64,000 bases of DNA, taken from JACKAQ01 sp020634975 [NCBI: Calditrichia bacterium] (GTDB taxonomy: Bacteria; Calditrichota; Calditrichia; RBG-13-44-9). Of the stretch, positions 34,031 to 42,360 are shown in pieces. Location of the stretch: positions 124,001 to 188,000 of the forward strand of contig JACKAQ010000001.1 in the NCBI GenBank assembly GCA_020634975.1. The letters run 5' to 3'. The number at the start of each line of letters is the position of its first letter. Position 1 is the first letter of the stretch. The notes under the pieces are model-generated. The model did not search any database, was not told where the DNA came from, and worked only from the letters and a program-made list of their open reading frames with translations. A program made the translations under genes and the position numbers.

Positions 34031-34934
34031 ATGCAACAGTGAAGATACCGATGTCCCAAAAAAGAAAAAACCGGATCGTTGCCCAAATTGCGAAGAAAAA
34101 ATTACCGGCAATTTTTGCGCAAACTGCGGTCAAAAACAACAAGATTTGGATATCCCCCTCCAACATTTACTGTCGGATTTTTTGGACAGTGTGTTCACCG
34201 TCGATTCGCGGATTTTGCGAACCTTCACATTGCTCATATCCAAACCAGGCGAATTAACCGAACGTTTCATAGCCGGACAGCGTGTCCGCTTTGTGCCGCC
34301 GTTAAAATTGTATTTATTTATCAGTCTGGTGTTCTTTTTTGTTTTGACACTAACCGATATTCAAATTTTCAAAGTCTCAAATTCATCGCAAAAAGATTCA
34401 GTCACATCATCCGGTAATTCCAGTTCCATCATTATTAATCTCGATTCAACATCAACACCCCAAGACAGCGTTGCAGCTAAACCCGATTCATCCGCGAAAA
34501 CAATTAAAGAGCAATTTTTCAGCAATTTGAAAAAGGCAACACAACATTCATCGATGATAAACACTGCCATCGTTCACCGACTGCCGCAGATGATGTTCCT
34601 GATGGTGCCATTTTTTGCCTTTCTATTGAAATTGCTTTATTTACGCCGGAATCAATTTTATGTAAATCACCTGGTTTTCGCTTTTCATTTTCATTCATTT
34701 GCGTTCATCATTTTTCTGATGACGCTTCTGTTTTATTGGCTGACCGGTCAGCAGGCGGTTACACTTTTGTGTGTGTCGGTGCCTATTTATTTATTTGTTG
34801 CGATGCGGCGGGTTTATCAACAATCCAAAAAGCGGACGCTACTCAAACTTTTTGCGCTTACAGTGAGTTATTGGGTAATTTTATCGGTCACGATGATCAT
34901 CGTTGCCTTTGCAGTCATCATGTTTTTTGAATAA
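34031..34934 (+). pseudogene. DUF3667 membrane protein with N-terminal zinc ribbon, frameshift after start codon
   Basis: The open 262-codon frame at 34146-34934 has several transmembrane helices and looks like the DUF3667 membrane part. In the same frame, sequence 34050-34145 encodes DRCPNCEEKITGNFCANCGQ, the family's zinc ribbon, but no start codon exists before the stop at 34023-34025. ATG 34031 in another frame reads MQQ then stop; dropping one base near 34034 joins it to NSEDTDVPKKKK and then the ribbon. So either a real one-base insertion or a sequence error. Confidence 0.7.
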
Positions 34935-34937
34935 AAA

Positions 34938-34959
34938 AAGGCGGTATTTGAACCGCCTT
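34938..34959 (-). terminator. terminator of the muropeptide operon
   Basis: AAGGCGGT (34938-34945) and ACCGCCTT (34952-34959) flank a six-base loop. On the minus strand the stem is followed by a T run. It lies 27 bases beyond the epimerase stop and just after the convergent DUF3667 stop. Confidence 0.75.
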
Positions 34960-34986
34960 CGAAAGTTACGAAATGATTTGTTGAGG

Positions 34987-36003
34987 TTATCGCGGGTTGC
35001 TGCCCAGCCCAGGTTGGTTAGTCAGCCGTAGCTTCCCCTCGTTGGCGCGAATGCCGTTAAACGGGTCGTGAGAGAGCAGCAGATTGCTGTCCAGATCTGC
35101 CCAATCCACCAGCGGAGCGAGTTGCGCCGCAGCCGAAATCGCGAGCGCAGATTCGATCATGCAGCCGAGCATAATTTTCAACCCCATCGCGCGGGCAACG
35201 TGAACCATTTGCAATCCTTCCAGTAAACCACCGGATTTCATGAGTTTGATATTAATGCCATCGTAAACGCCTTTCAACCGGGGAATATCTTTGGCGGTTT
35301 TCACATCCTCATCCGCAACCAACGGCAGCGGACTGCGTTCGCGCAACCACGCAACATCATCATACGATCCGGCGGGCATTGGCTGTTCCACAAATTCCAC
35401 ATTTTGGGTCGCCAGCCACTGGATTTTTTCCAACGCAAGCTGGCGGTCGGTCCAGCCTTCGTTGGCATCAACCCGCAAGGGTTTGTCGGTTTCAGCACGA
35501 ACGGCGCCGATAATTTCGTCGTCGTTATCAACGCCCACTTTTATTTTGAGCAATGGAAAATCCGCTGCTTCGCGAACTTTTCGACGGATCTCCTCCGGCG
35601 ATGCGATGCCGATGGTAAACGTGCTCAACGGCGCAGCCACCGGATTCAATCCCCAAATGCGATACACCGGCAAATCCCATTTTTTGCCGAACCAGTCCAG
35701 CAACGCCATATCCAGCGCGGCTTTGGCACAACTTTGATCAGTGATCGCTTCGTCCAGTTCCGCTTTGATTTCCCGGTAGTGAAACGGGAGGTGCGTCCGG
35801 TAAATATCCGCAACTGAGTGAATCCGTTCGAGGGTCAGCTCTACACTTTCGCCATAACGCGTATTTGGCGAGGCTTCGCCATACCCTGTAATACCGTCTT
35901 TTTCCAGCGTTACCAACACACATTGTTTGGTGTCCAGTCCGCCACGGGAAATTTGCCACCGTTCTTTCAGTTGCAAATCCATAATGCCTGTTTTGATATT
36001 CAT
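34987..36003 (-). CDS. ykfB: L-Ala-D/L-Glu epimerase (enolase superfamily)
   Basis: ATG 36001-36003 gives 338 residues; the frame runs on upstream into the next gene and is not used. YkfB/YcjG epimerises the dipeptide L-Ala-D-Glu during muropeptide recycling. Enolase-superfamily features: LLKIKVGVDNDD (KxK), LRVDANEGW (metal Asp), FVEQPMP (metal Glu), ADEDVKTAKD (metal Asp and Lys). IVDWADLDSNLLL near the end fits dipeptide epimerases. The NlpC/P60 gene directly upstream (64 bases) supports this over other muconate-lactonising enzymes. Confidence 0.85.
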   Translation of the reverse strand: MNIKTGIMDLQLKERWQISRGGLDTKQCVLVTLEKDGITGYGEASPNTRYGESVELTLERIHSVADIYRTHLPFHYREIKAELDEAITDQSCAKAALDMALLDWFGKKWDLPVYRIWGLNPVAAPLSTFTIGIASPEEIRRKVREAADFPLLKIKVGVDNDDEIIGAVRAETDKPLRVDANEGWTDRQLALEKIQWLATQNVEFVEQPMPAGSYDDVAWLRERSPLPLVADEDVKTAKDIPRLKGVYDGINIKLMKSGGLLEGLQMVHVARAMGLKIMLGCMIESALAISAAAQLAPLVDWADLDSNLLLSHDPFNGIRANEGKLRLTNQPGLGSNPR

Positions 36004-36067
36004 TGTTGAAAAATCCTGTTTATTTTTTTGAACCGGTCTCAATTTCTCGATAAAATTTCGGCGAAAA

Positions 36068-37216
36068 TTATTCGACCACTCGCCGGATAAACATAATCGA
36101 TTTCGAGCGATACGGGCTAAAAACCGGCGATGCCGGATCCAGCGAATTAACAGCCACTCTGCCGCCCTGATGAATAAATTCTTTCCCGCCGAGGCTGATG
36201 CCCACATGCGTCACCCGTTTTCCGTTGCCAAAAAAGAGCAGATCGCCAGGCAGCACATTGCTCCAATTTTCGTCCGGTTTAATTTCAATACCTTCCAACG
36301 CCTGCTGCCGCGAATCGCGGGGGAGTTGCATGCCGTTGGTTTTGAATACGGTTTGGGTAAAACCGGAGCAATCGTTGCCTTTGCTGGAATTTCCACCCCA
36401 CAAATATGGCACGCCCATCATCCGTCGGGCAGTTGAAATTAATTGCGGGCGCAATTTTTCCGATGGCAAACCTGTTGGAATTTCGGCAATATTTTTCACA
36501 TTTTCTGCTAAAATGTAACCTTCCCGGCCATCCGGCGTGGCAACTTTCAGCCATTTTCCGCTGCGCCCGACCGGGCGAAGCCGTGCATTCAACACAACGT
36601 CTGCTACTGGTTCGCTGGTGTCATCTGGCTTGCTATAAACCATTGGATATAAACCACTTACTATCAAATCTGCGGCATCGTTCCAACTGCGAACGCCGGC
36701 TGCGTCGGTGCGATGGAGCGCTGTAAAATCGACCCATCCGACGTAATCGTAATCGGTTTGCACTAAATACCATCCGCGCTCATATCGCAACAAATTCAGG
36801 TTTCTACCCATGATTGTCTGATCAATAATTTGTGCCGCATGTCGCGGTTCATCGCGGAGTTGTGTTACGCTCACTTTCACGATCGCAAATGCGCTATCAC
36901 CGAGTGCAGCGTCCGGTAATTGCATCAATTGATTGTCATATTTATTGTTGCCGAGCAGCGAATCCGCCAAAGCAACCACCGCTTCGTAAGCGCCGGGCAC
37001 AGTGGTCTCGCCGGTTAGTTGCCATTTACTGCCCTCTTTTTTCAATCCGGCCTCAAAAACATCCAAAGCGCGATCCGCGATTTTCTGACTGCCGATTTGT
37101 TTAACACGTTGCGAAAATTGTTCCTGAATTTTGGTGTCTGTGGAACATTGAAACAGAAAAACAGCACCCAGCAACATCAACAAATTGCGAAAAGCGTGCG
37201 ATTTGAATTTCAGCAT
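36068..37216 (-). CDS. NlpC/P60 endopeptidase lipoprotein with SH3 domains (YkfC-like)
   Basis: Start ATG 37214-37216 gives 382 residues and a lipoprotein signal (FLFQC; Cys about 18). Two SH3b-like regions at about 105-245 precede the C-terminal NlpC/P60 domain with WGGNSSKGNDCSGF (catalytic Cys) and VTHVGISLGGKEFIH (catalytic His). YkfC-type enzymes release L-Ala-D-Glu by cutting gamma-D-Glu-diamino acid bonds, and the epimerase that uses this dipeptide is the next gene. Confidence 0.87.
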   Translation of the reverse strand: MLKFKSHAFRNLLMLLGAVFLFQCSTDTKIQEQFSQRVKQIGSQKIADRALDVFEAGLKKEGSKWQLTGETTVPGAYEAVVALADSLLGNNKYDNQLMQLPDAALGDSAFAIVKVSVTQLRDEPRHAAQIIDQTIMGRNLNLLRYERGWYLVQTDYDYVGWVDFTALHRTDAAGVRSWNDAADLIVSGLYPMVYSKPDDTSEPVADVVLNARLRPVGRSGKWLKVATPDGREGYILAENVKNIAEIPTGLPSEKLRPQLISTARRMMGVPYLWGGNSSKGNDCSGFTQTVFKTNGMQLPRDSRQQALEGIEIKPDENWSNVLPGDLLFFGNGKRVTHVGISLGGKEFIHQGGRVAVNSLDPASPVFSPYRSKSIMFIRRVVE

Positions 37217-37258
37217 TTTGGACTTATAAATCATTATTTCTCCTGAATTTACAAATAT

Positions 37259-38017
37259 TTATTGAGCGATTTTCGGCAGATGCCATTGCCCCTGATATTT
37301 CGAATAAAGTTGTTTCGGCAACTGCACCAGCAGCGGTTTTTCCGATTTTTTTAACCAGCTGACAACCGCGTCCATTTGTTCCGCAGGCATTGCCGTGCAA
37401 CCAATCGTTGGATCGTCTGCGCCGCCCCAAATGTGCAAAAAAATGCACGAACCAGCACCGGGTTGAATGGGATTTACATTGTGATCCACAAAAACGCCCA
37501 GATGATAAGGCTCGCCTACCCGCATCATTTTTTCGGAGGAATGCCAGTCGTGCGCGGAAACCGTGTCGTTATCGACAAGGGTATTGTAATATTGCGATGC
37601 TGCGTCGTCCACACATTCCAGCAGCTCGGTAACATGAACGTATGGCATATTGATCGGCATAATCGAATCGAGTTCGGCAAAACCGAAAACGCTGCTCAGT
37701 GCAAAAACACCGGCGGGACTTTTGCCATCGCCTTCACGTTTTTGCGACATCTCACCGGATTGCGCGGGATGTAAACCCTTTCCCCATCCCAATCCTTTTT
37801 TTCCGATAACAATATCGATCGGCGCAGCAACGGATTTCCATTCCGCACCCGCTTTTTCGAATCGCCACAATTTCCCAGAAAATTGCTCCGGGCTATCGGC
37901 AATAACCACAACTAGCTGTCCGGAATCATCCGGCAAATGCCAGTTTTCCCCCTTTTGCGCCACTGATTCTGCGCAAAACAGCACAGTTGTTATCAATCCA
38001 TAAATGAAATATTTCAT
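37259..38017 (-). CDS. L,D-transpeptidase family protein, secreted
   Basis: ATG 38015-38017 is chosen over TTG 38029 (GGAAAAG five bases upstream), giving 252 residues with a signal peptide (MKYFIYGLITTVLFCAESVA). The YkuD-type catalytic motif is seen as HIWGGADDPTIGCTAMP with the His and the nucleophilic Cys. Such enzymes make 3-3 peptide cross-links or attach proteins to peptidoglycan. It is the first gene of a three-gene wall-recycling operon. Confidence 0.8.
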   Translation of the reverse strand: MKYFIYGLITTVLFCAESVAQKGENWHLPDDSGQLVVVIADSPEQFSGKLWRFEKAGAEWKSVAAPIDIVIGKKGLGWGKGLHPAQSGEMSQKREGDGKSPAGVFALSSVFGFAELDSIMPINMPYVHVTELLECVDDAASQYYNTLVDNDTVSAHDWHSSEKMMRVGEPYHLGVFVDHNVNPIQPGAGSCIFLHIWGGADDPTIGCTAMPAEQMDAVVSWLKKSEKPLLVQLPKQLYSKYQGQWHLPKIAQ

Positions 38018-38029
38018 GTTCTTTTCCAA

Positions 38030-38246
38030 AAAATGGTATTCGAGAAGTTTAAATACATTCGATTTAAAGCATCACAGTTAAAAATGTACGCATTACAGAT
38101 ACAAATTCCACTCTTATTCCCCTGATTTATATACGAATTTTGCACTCGATGCCTTTGAAACAAAAAATAAAATAAATCTAAAAATATTGTAACGCACCAA
38201 CACATATATACATCTTAATATAAACATGTAAGAGTGAGGTATTTGT
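38030..38246. promoter_or_regulatory. divergent promoter region with possible ArsR operator
   Basis: This 217-base AT-rich gap lies between the divergent L,D-transpeptidase and DUF2892 genes. It contains TAATATAAACAT at 38216-38227, the reverse complement of ATGTTTATATTA at 41120-41131, which lies just upstream of the ArsR-type gene. Around it TACAT and ATGTA form a dyad. Confidence 0.4.
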
Positions 38247-38465
38247 ATGACGGTCGAAAGATTTATTCGGATCATTGCAGGTGGTTTTATCATGCTATCG
38301 GTAGTTATGTTCAACGCGCAGAACACAGGTGAGAGCATATTTGCATCGCCGAACTGGCTGTGGTTTACCCTTTTTGTAGGTGCGAATTTGTTTCAATCCG
38401 GAATTACCAAATGGTGCCCGATGGACACGATTCTGAAAAAATTTGGCGTTAAATGCACCTGCTAA
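38247..38465 (+). CDS. DUF2892 / YgaP-like small membrane protein
   Basis: The 72-residue protein MTVERFIRIIAGGFIMLSVV... has two hydrophobic helices around a conserved SPNWLWFTLFVGANLFQSGITKWCPMDTILKKFG stretch, as in the DUF2892 membrane domain that is often fused to rhodanese. It ends in KCTC. Cys in WCPM and CTC suggest a sulfur or metal context. It ends before a strong hairpin. Confidence 0.85.
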   Translation: MTVERFIRIIAGGFIMLSVVMFNAQNTGESIFASPNWLWFTLFVGANLFQSGITKWCPMDTILKKFGVKCTC

Positions 38466-38496
38466 CAACAGAATTTCCCAAATAAACCCATCTCTT

Positions 38497-38526
38497 AACG
38501 GCAGGTTGCAGTTTTGGCCTGCCGTT
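38497..38526 (+). terminator. terminator of the DUF2892 gene
   Basis: AACGGCAGG (38497-38505) and CCTGCCGTT (38518-38526) form a 9-bp stem followed by TTGGGTTT on the plus strand, 31 bases past the stop. Confidence 0.6.
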
Positions 38527-38537
38527 TTGGGTTTGAT

Positions 38538-39707
38538 TTATTCGTGAAAAAACGTAATTTCCAACCAGTCGCCAACCAGATTATCCGCAGACATTTTGTA
38601 ATAACTCAAAAAATTGGGTAATGCAAAATGGTGCCGTTGGTTCTGCACCTGAATGACCAACTGATCGCCAAATTGCTCAATTTTGTAATCATCTGTTTTC
38701 ACAAATGGCAGGTGAATTTTGAGAATATATTTGTCATTATTTGACGTGATACGGTAGGTTGACTCTTTGTGAAGAATTTCTGCCGGATCATTTTCCCCAT
38801 ACAACGCTTTCGCAATTTCTTCCAATAATTCCAGCCCAAACACCTCCCGTTGCTGATGCGGAACGGAAAGCACCGGCAGCGGCGCAAAACTGTTGTTGAT
38901 TTCGGTGAGATATTTGGACTGCGCATCGAGGTAGTGTTGCCAACCCGGATCTTTTTTTGCGGAATCCGGCAGCACGCGATTGACAATCACGGCATCCACA
39001 TTGTAGCCATACAGTTGCAAATAGGTGTATGCCCGCCGCGCTTCCTGAATCACCATTTTTTCCGGATTGAGCACCAACCGGATCGCCGTAATTTCCGGAT
39101 TGCAGAGCACATCGTGAACATTTTGTAATTTTTCGAACAACGTTTTTAACTCCTCATATCCCTTATCCAGCGGTATTCCGGTGGTTTTGCGAACTGCCAA
39201 TCCCACTGTTTGGAACGCCAGTTTTTGAAACGGAAACGCTTTGGTGAGCCACCACTCGGTGGCTTGCGGCAGCGTGAGGAATGTCAGCGTTTCGCCGGTT
39301 GGCGCGCTATCGATGATGATCACATCAAATTCATCAGAATTGTAAAATTGCTCGACCCACAGCAGCGCAGAGGCTTCACCCATTCCGGGAATCGCCGCCA
39401 GTTCCTCCGCCGCAATTTCGTCGATGCCCTGCCATTTGAACACCATCAGCATCAGCTCGCGCATGTTTCCCCAGTATTTTTTCATCGAATAATACATGTC
39501 GATTTCCTGGGCAAACAGGTTTTCGGAAATTTGCACCGGCTCCGGCCCCAGCGGATGATCCAGCGCATCGGCCAGGCTGTGCGCCGGATCGGAAGAAATG
39601 ACCAGCGTTTTATACCCTTTTGCCGCCGTTTTCAGCGCGGTTGCGGCTGCGCAAGTGGTTTTACCGACACCGCCTTTGCCGGTTAATAAAATAATTCGTT
39701 TGCTCAT
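38538..39707 (-). CDS. ArsA/Get3-type ATPase with Hsp20-like tail
   Basis: This 389-residue cytosolic ATPase has the deviant Walker A GKGGVGKTT (10-18), switch I-like SSDPAHSLADAL (38-49) and DSAPTGETL (about 128-136). Single ArsA domain, unlike the doubled arsenite ATPase. The last ~70 residues (from about 320) resemble an alpha-crystallin/Hsp20 beta-sandwich, as in bacterial 'ArsA-HSP20' proteins. No ArsB nearby, so a membrane-protein-targeting or unknown chaperone role is as likely as arsenite export. Confidence 0.85.
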   Translation of the reverse strand: MSKRIILLTGKGGVGKTTCAAATALKTAAKGYKTLVISSDPAHSLADALDHPLGPEPVQISENLFAQEIDMYYSMKKYWGNMRELMLMVFKWQGIDEIAAEELAAIPGMGEASALLWVEQFYNSDEFDVIIIDSAPTGETLTFLTLPQATEWWLTKAFPFQKLAFQTVGLAVRKTTGIPLDKGYEELKTLFEKLQNVHDVLCNPEITAIRLVLNPEKMVIQEARRAYTYLQLYGYNVDAVIVNRVLPDSAKKDPGWQHYLDAQSKYLTEINNSFAPLPVLSVPHQQREVFGLELLEEIAKALYGENDPAEILHKESTYRITSNNDKYILKIHLPFVKTDDYKIEQFGDQLVIQVQNQRHHFALPNFLSYYKMSADNLVGDWLEITFFHE

Positions 39708-39930
39708 AAGTTGATCTGTTCGATTATTAAGTCGTATTCGGTTTCACAAAATTACGGAATTTCCTGATTCGCAATCACAAAAATATACCGAATTTGGCGC
39801 GATCAAACAAACCCAACCGGATCTGCGGCGATATTTGCGCTGGCAAAAGTGCATTATTTTCGATAACTTAAAATTAGATTGGGATGGTCTTTCGGAAAGA
39901 ACATTGACACCACAATACAACAGGAGCTCC

Positions 39931-41073
39931 ATGCAACAGCGCAAGCCGATCACCCCGGAAATGATCGAAGCCAACAAAGGCATTTTCGACGAACATTTTG
40001 ACCCGGATTTTGCAATAGATTTGGTCGAACACCTGATGCAGCACATCGACAGACTCTATTTTCGTTCGGAATTCATCGGTTTCGATCCGCCCCCCGAACG
40101 CAACGATCCGGAACGCCCGCTGATATTTTGCAGCAATCACTCCGGCATGGCGTTTCCGTGGGATGCCATCGTGTTTGTATCCATGCTGGCGCTTCGCAAT
40201 GGCTACGATTTTAAAAAATCTGTTCGGGCGTTAACAGCGCCAATGCTCTCAATGTCCACATTGATGAATCCGTTTTTGGTCGAAAATTTCTGGAAACGCG
40301 GTGGCGGCGTGGATGCGTCATTCCTCAACTTCAGTACGATGATGCAATATCAGGAATCCAATCTGCTGGTTTTTCCCGAAGGAGTTCCGGGGATCGGCAA
40401 AGGGTTCAACAAACGCTATCAATTGCAGCGATTTGCAACCTCATTTGTGCGGCATGCCATCAAATACCGAACCGATCTCATTCCCTACTCCACCGTTAAT
40501 GGCGAGTTTATCAATCCGTTAAATGTGAAATCGGATTTCGTGAACATGCTTTCCCAAAAAGTTGGCATCCCGTTTATTCCGGTTGGTTTGATGACCCTGT
40601 TTGTGCCATTGCAGCCGTGGCTGTTTTATTTCGGTTTTCCCTGCAAATTAACATTTGTGATGGGCAAACGCATAAAACCATATGAAATGATAGACAAACC
40701 ATATGAAGAAATTACAGACGATGAATTTCAGGAGATCGCGGATCGAATAAAGGAACAAATGCAGACGGAATTAAACGAAGCTGTAAAAAAATATGGGAAA
40801 CAACCCTATCGCTTTCGGGAATTGTTCAAACTTTGGCGAAAAAACTTGCGGGATCTCCCATATTTTATGCCATTACTGTGGCCGTCATTATTCGCAGAAT
40901 TCGACAGGCTCGCCCGCAAAGGGCGGGTTCAGCCGCTTAAAATCAATTTATACAAGGGTTTAAAAGCTCATTTAAAAAACCCAATCACTTTTGCGTTCTA
41001 CATTCCATTGCTAGGCTGGATTCCTATTCTTATCCGCGGTTACCGGGAGCGAAAACAATTATCTCGAAAATAA
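39931..41073 (+). CDS. lysophospholipid/glycerol-3-phosphate acyltransferase family protein
   Basis: ATG 39931 has AACAGGAGC upstream and gives 380 residues; the frame's 32 extra upstream codons are not used. Acyltransferase motifs: CSNHSGMAFPWDA (NHxxxxD) at about 68-80 and VFPEGVPG (about 146-153) with the proline-glycine loop. A C-terminal part rich in basic and aromatic residues may contact membranes. Acyl donor and acceptor are not identifiable; it probably makes membrane lipid or a lipid-like product. Confidence 0.78.
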   Translation: MQQRKPITPEMIEANKGIFDEHFDPDFAIDLVEHLMQHIDRLYFRSEFIGFDPPPERNDPERPLIFCSNHSGMAFPWDAIVFVSMLALRNGYDFKKSVRALTAPMLSMSTLMNPFLVENFWKRGGGVDASFLNFSTMMQYQESNLLVFPEGVPGIGKGFNKRYQLQRFATSFVRHAIKYRTDLIPYSTVNGEFINPLNVKSDFVNMLSQKVGIPFIPVGLMTLFVPLQPWLFYFGFPCKLTFVMGKRIKPYEMIDKPYEEITDDEFQEIADRIKEQMQTELNEAVKKYGKQPYRFRELFKLWRKNLRDLPYFMPLLWPSLFAEFDRLARKGRVQPLKINLYKGLKAHLKNPITFAFYIPLLGWIPILIRGYRERKQLSRK

Positions 41074-41119
41074 ATCTATTGTTTCCCGGAAATTCTTACG
41101 ATATATTCTTAACATATAG

Positions 41120-41131
41120 ATGTTTATATTA
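41120..41131 (+). promoter_or_regulatory. candidate ArsR operator upstream of the regulator gene
   Basis: ATGTTTATATTA lies 26 bases before the ArsR-type start, within a dyad AACAT-N4-ATGTT (41111-41124). The same 12 bases occur in reverse at 38216-38227. Confidence 0.4.
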
Positions 41132-41156
41132 GTCATAATTTTGGAATGTAAAAAAT

Positions 41157-41441
41157 ATGCTTACAACAGACAAACTGGATGCCGCAGCAGAAATGCTGAA
41201 AGCAATTGCGCACCCCACGCGCATCGCTATTATTAATTTGCTGGAAAATAGCAATCGCCTGACTGTTACGGAAATTTTTGAGTCGCTCAGCATCGAACAG
41301 GCTGTTGCATCTCACCATTTACGAATTTTGCGGGACAGAGGTGTGCTAAACAGCGAGAAAGATGGCAAAAACCGTTTTTACTATTTGAAACACGACCGGT
41401 TGAGCCAGATCATCGAGTGCATCGACAAGTGCACAACTTAA
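41157..41441 (+). CDS. ArsR family transcriptional regulator
   Basis: The 94-residue winged-helix protein has the ArsR layout: AEMLKAIAHPTRIAIINLL, VTEIFESLSIEQAVASHHLRILRDRGVLNSEKDGKNRFYYL. The classic ELCVC metal site is absent; the only cysteines are near the C terminus (ECIDKC), so a sulfur/redox- or different metal-sensing type is likely. An inverted repeat stands just upstream, compatible with autoregulation. Confidence 0.9.
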   Translation: MLTTDKLDAAAEMLKAIAHPTRIAIINLLENSNRLTVTEIFESLSIEQAVASHHLRILRDRGVLNSEKDGKNRFYYLKHDRLSQIIECIDKCTT

Positions 41442-41474
41442 GTTAATGTTTATTTTATATTTACTGGATTGATA

Positions 41475-42077
41475 TTAAATATTGCGAACAGCCCGCACTT
41501 TAACAAAATATCGCGGGCTTTTCGGATAGCAAAAACCGCCTCGATAGCTTACAATCCACACACGACCATTCGATATATCTTCATCTGCCGTAAAAATGTA
41601 ATCCTGGCTTTTATCAAATATCGGATCAATATAGCCACTTTCACTCAAATCAGAACTCATCAAAGATAATGCTTCTTCCAACGTTGGCAACCGCCAGTCG
41701 GTGAAGTTCAACAATCTGCCAAATCCAAAAAAATTTCCGTGATTTAAGCGGCGCAGATACCGTTTTGCCCGGTTATAATCCATATCAATTCCGGAGCCGC
41801 CCCGTTGCCACATCAAACCGGTGTTCAAGTCTGAAACCACCGCCCCGTTGTGCTGCAATTGAAAATCATGCAAAATACTTTCGCCGGAGGGATTTGCCCA
41901 TGGAAAATGATATTGGTCGGTGCAATAAAAATGATATTTTGTGAGAAGTTCGGATGCCTGTTGATCATCCAGATTGTGAACGGGTTTGTTTCGGAAACGA
42001 TAAAGCACGTGATGGGTGTTAACCACACTATTGGGCGGTTGTACAATTGCAACTGCACGAGTTACTTTGTTTTCCAT
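41475..42077 (-). CDS. DUF1566 (Lcl C-terminal-like) protein
   Basis: The 200-residue protein carries VSDLNTGLMWQRGGSG, LNHGNFFGFGRLLNFTDWRLPTLEEALSLMS and KVRAVRNI, the DUF1566 hallmark (GLMWQ, DWRLPTxxE, VRxVR). No secretion signal is clear; the N terminus is shorter than usual. Function unknown, often in extracellular or lectin-like proteins. Confidence 0.8.
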   Translation of the reverse strand: MENKVTRAVAIVQPPNSVVNTHHVLYRFRNKPVHNLDDQQASELLTKYHFYCTDQYHFPWANPSGESILHDFQLQHNGAVVSDLNTGLMWQRGGSGIDMDYNRAKRYLRRLNHGNFFGFGRLLNFTDWRLPTLEEALSLMSSDLSESGYIDPIFDKSQDYIFTADEDISNGRVWIVSYRGGFCYPKSPRYFVKVRAVRNI

Positions 42078-42294
42078 AAATTCACCTCAGCGAAAGCGTA
42101 AAAGGATGATTAAAACCGGGTGATTAAGCCAACTATTTCATATACAGAAAATGATTACGAATATGTCGTTAAAACTCCGATGCGTTTGTAAATTACAATA
42201 TTTGATGCATTTATGCAAAATATCGTTATAATTTTTTTATGGAATTGCTTTCGGATGGCAAAAAAAACTGGATGGCAGGCTTATCAGAATCAGC

Positions 42295-42338
42295 CGGTTT
42301 TTGTATTTGGCAAAACCGGTTATAACGGTTTTGCCAAA
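42295..42338 (-). repeat. nested alternative hairpins downstream of the chemoreceptor gene
   Basis: TTTGGCAAAACCG (42306-42318) and CGGTTTTGCCAAA (42326-42338) form a 13-bp stem. CCGGTTTT (42295-42302) can instead pair with AAAACCGG (42312-42319), so the two structures exclude one another. No T run follows, 23 bases after the stop. Confidence 0.45.
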
Positions 42339-42360
42339 CACTAAAATTAATTCATAGCAA

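Noticed and set aside
33957-34166. hydrophobic minus-strand frame near the DUF3667 start
   Set aside because: It opposes the zinc-ribbon coding sequence; no start signals.
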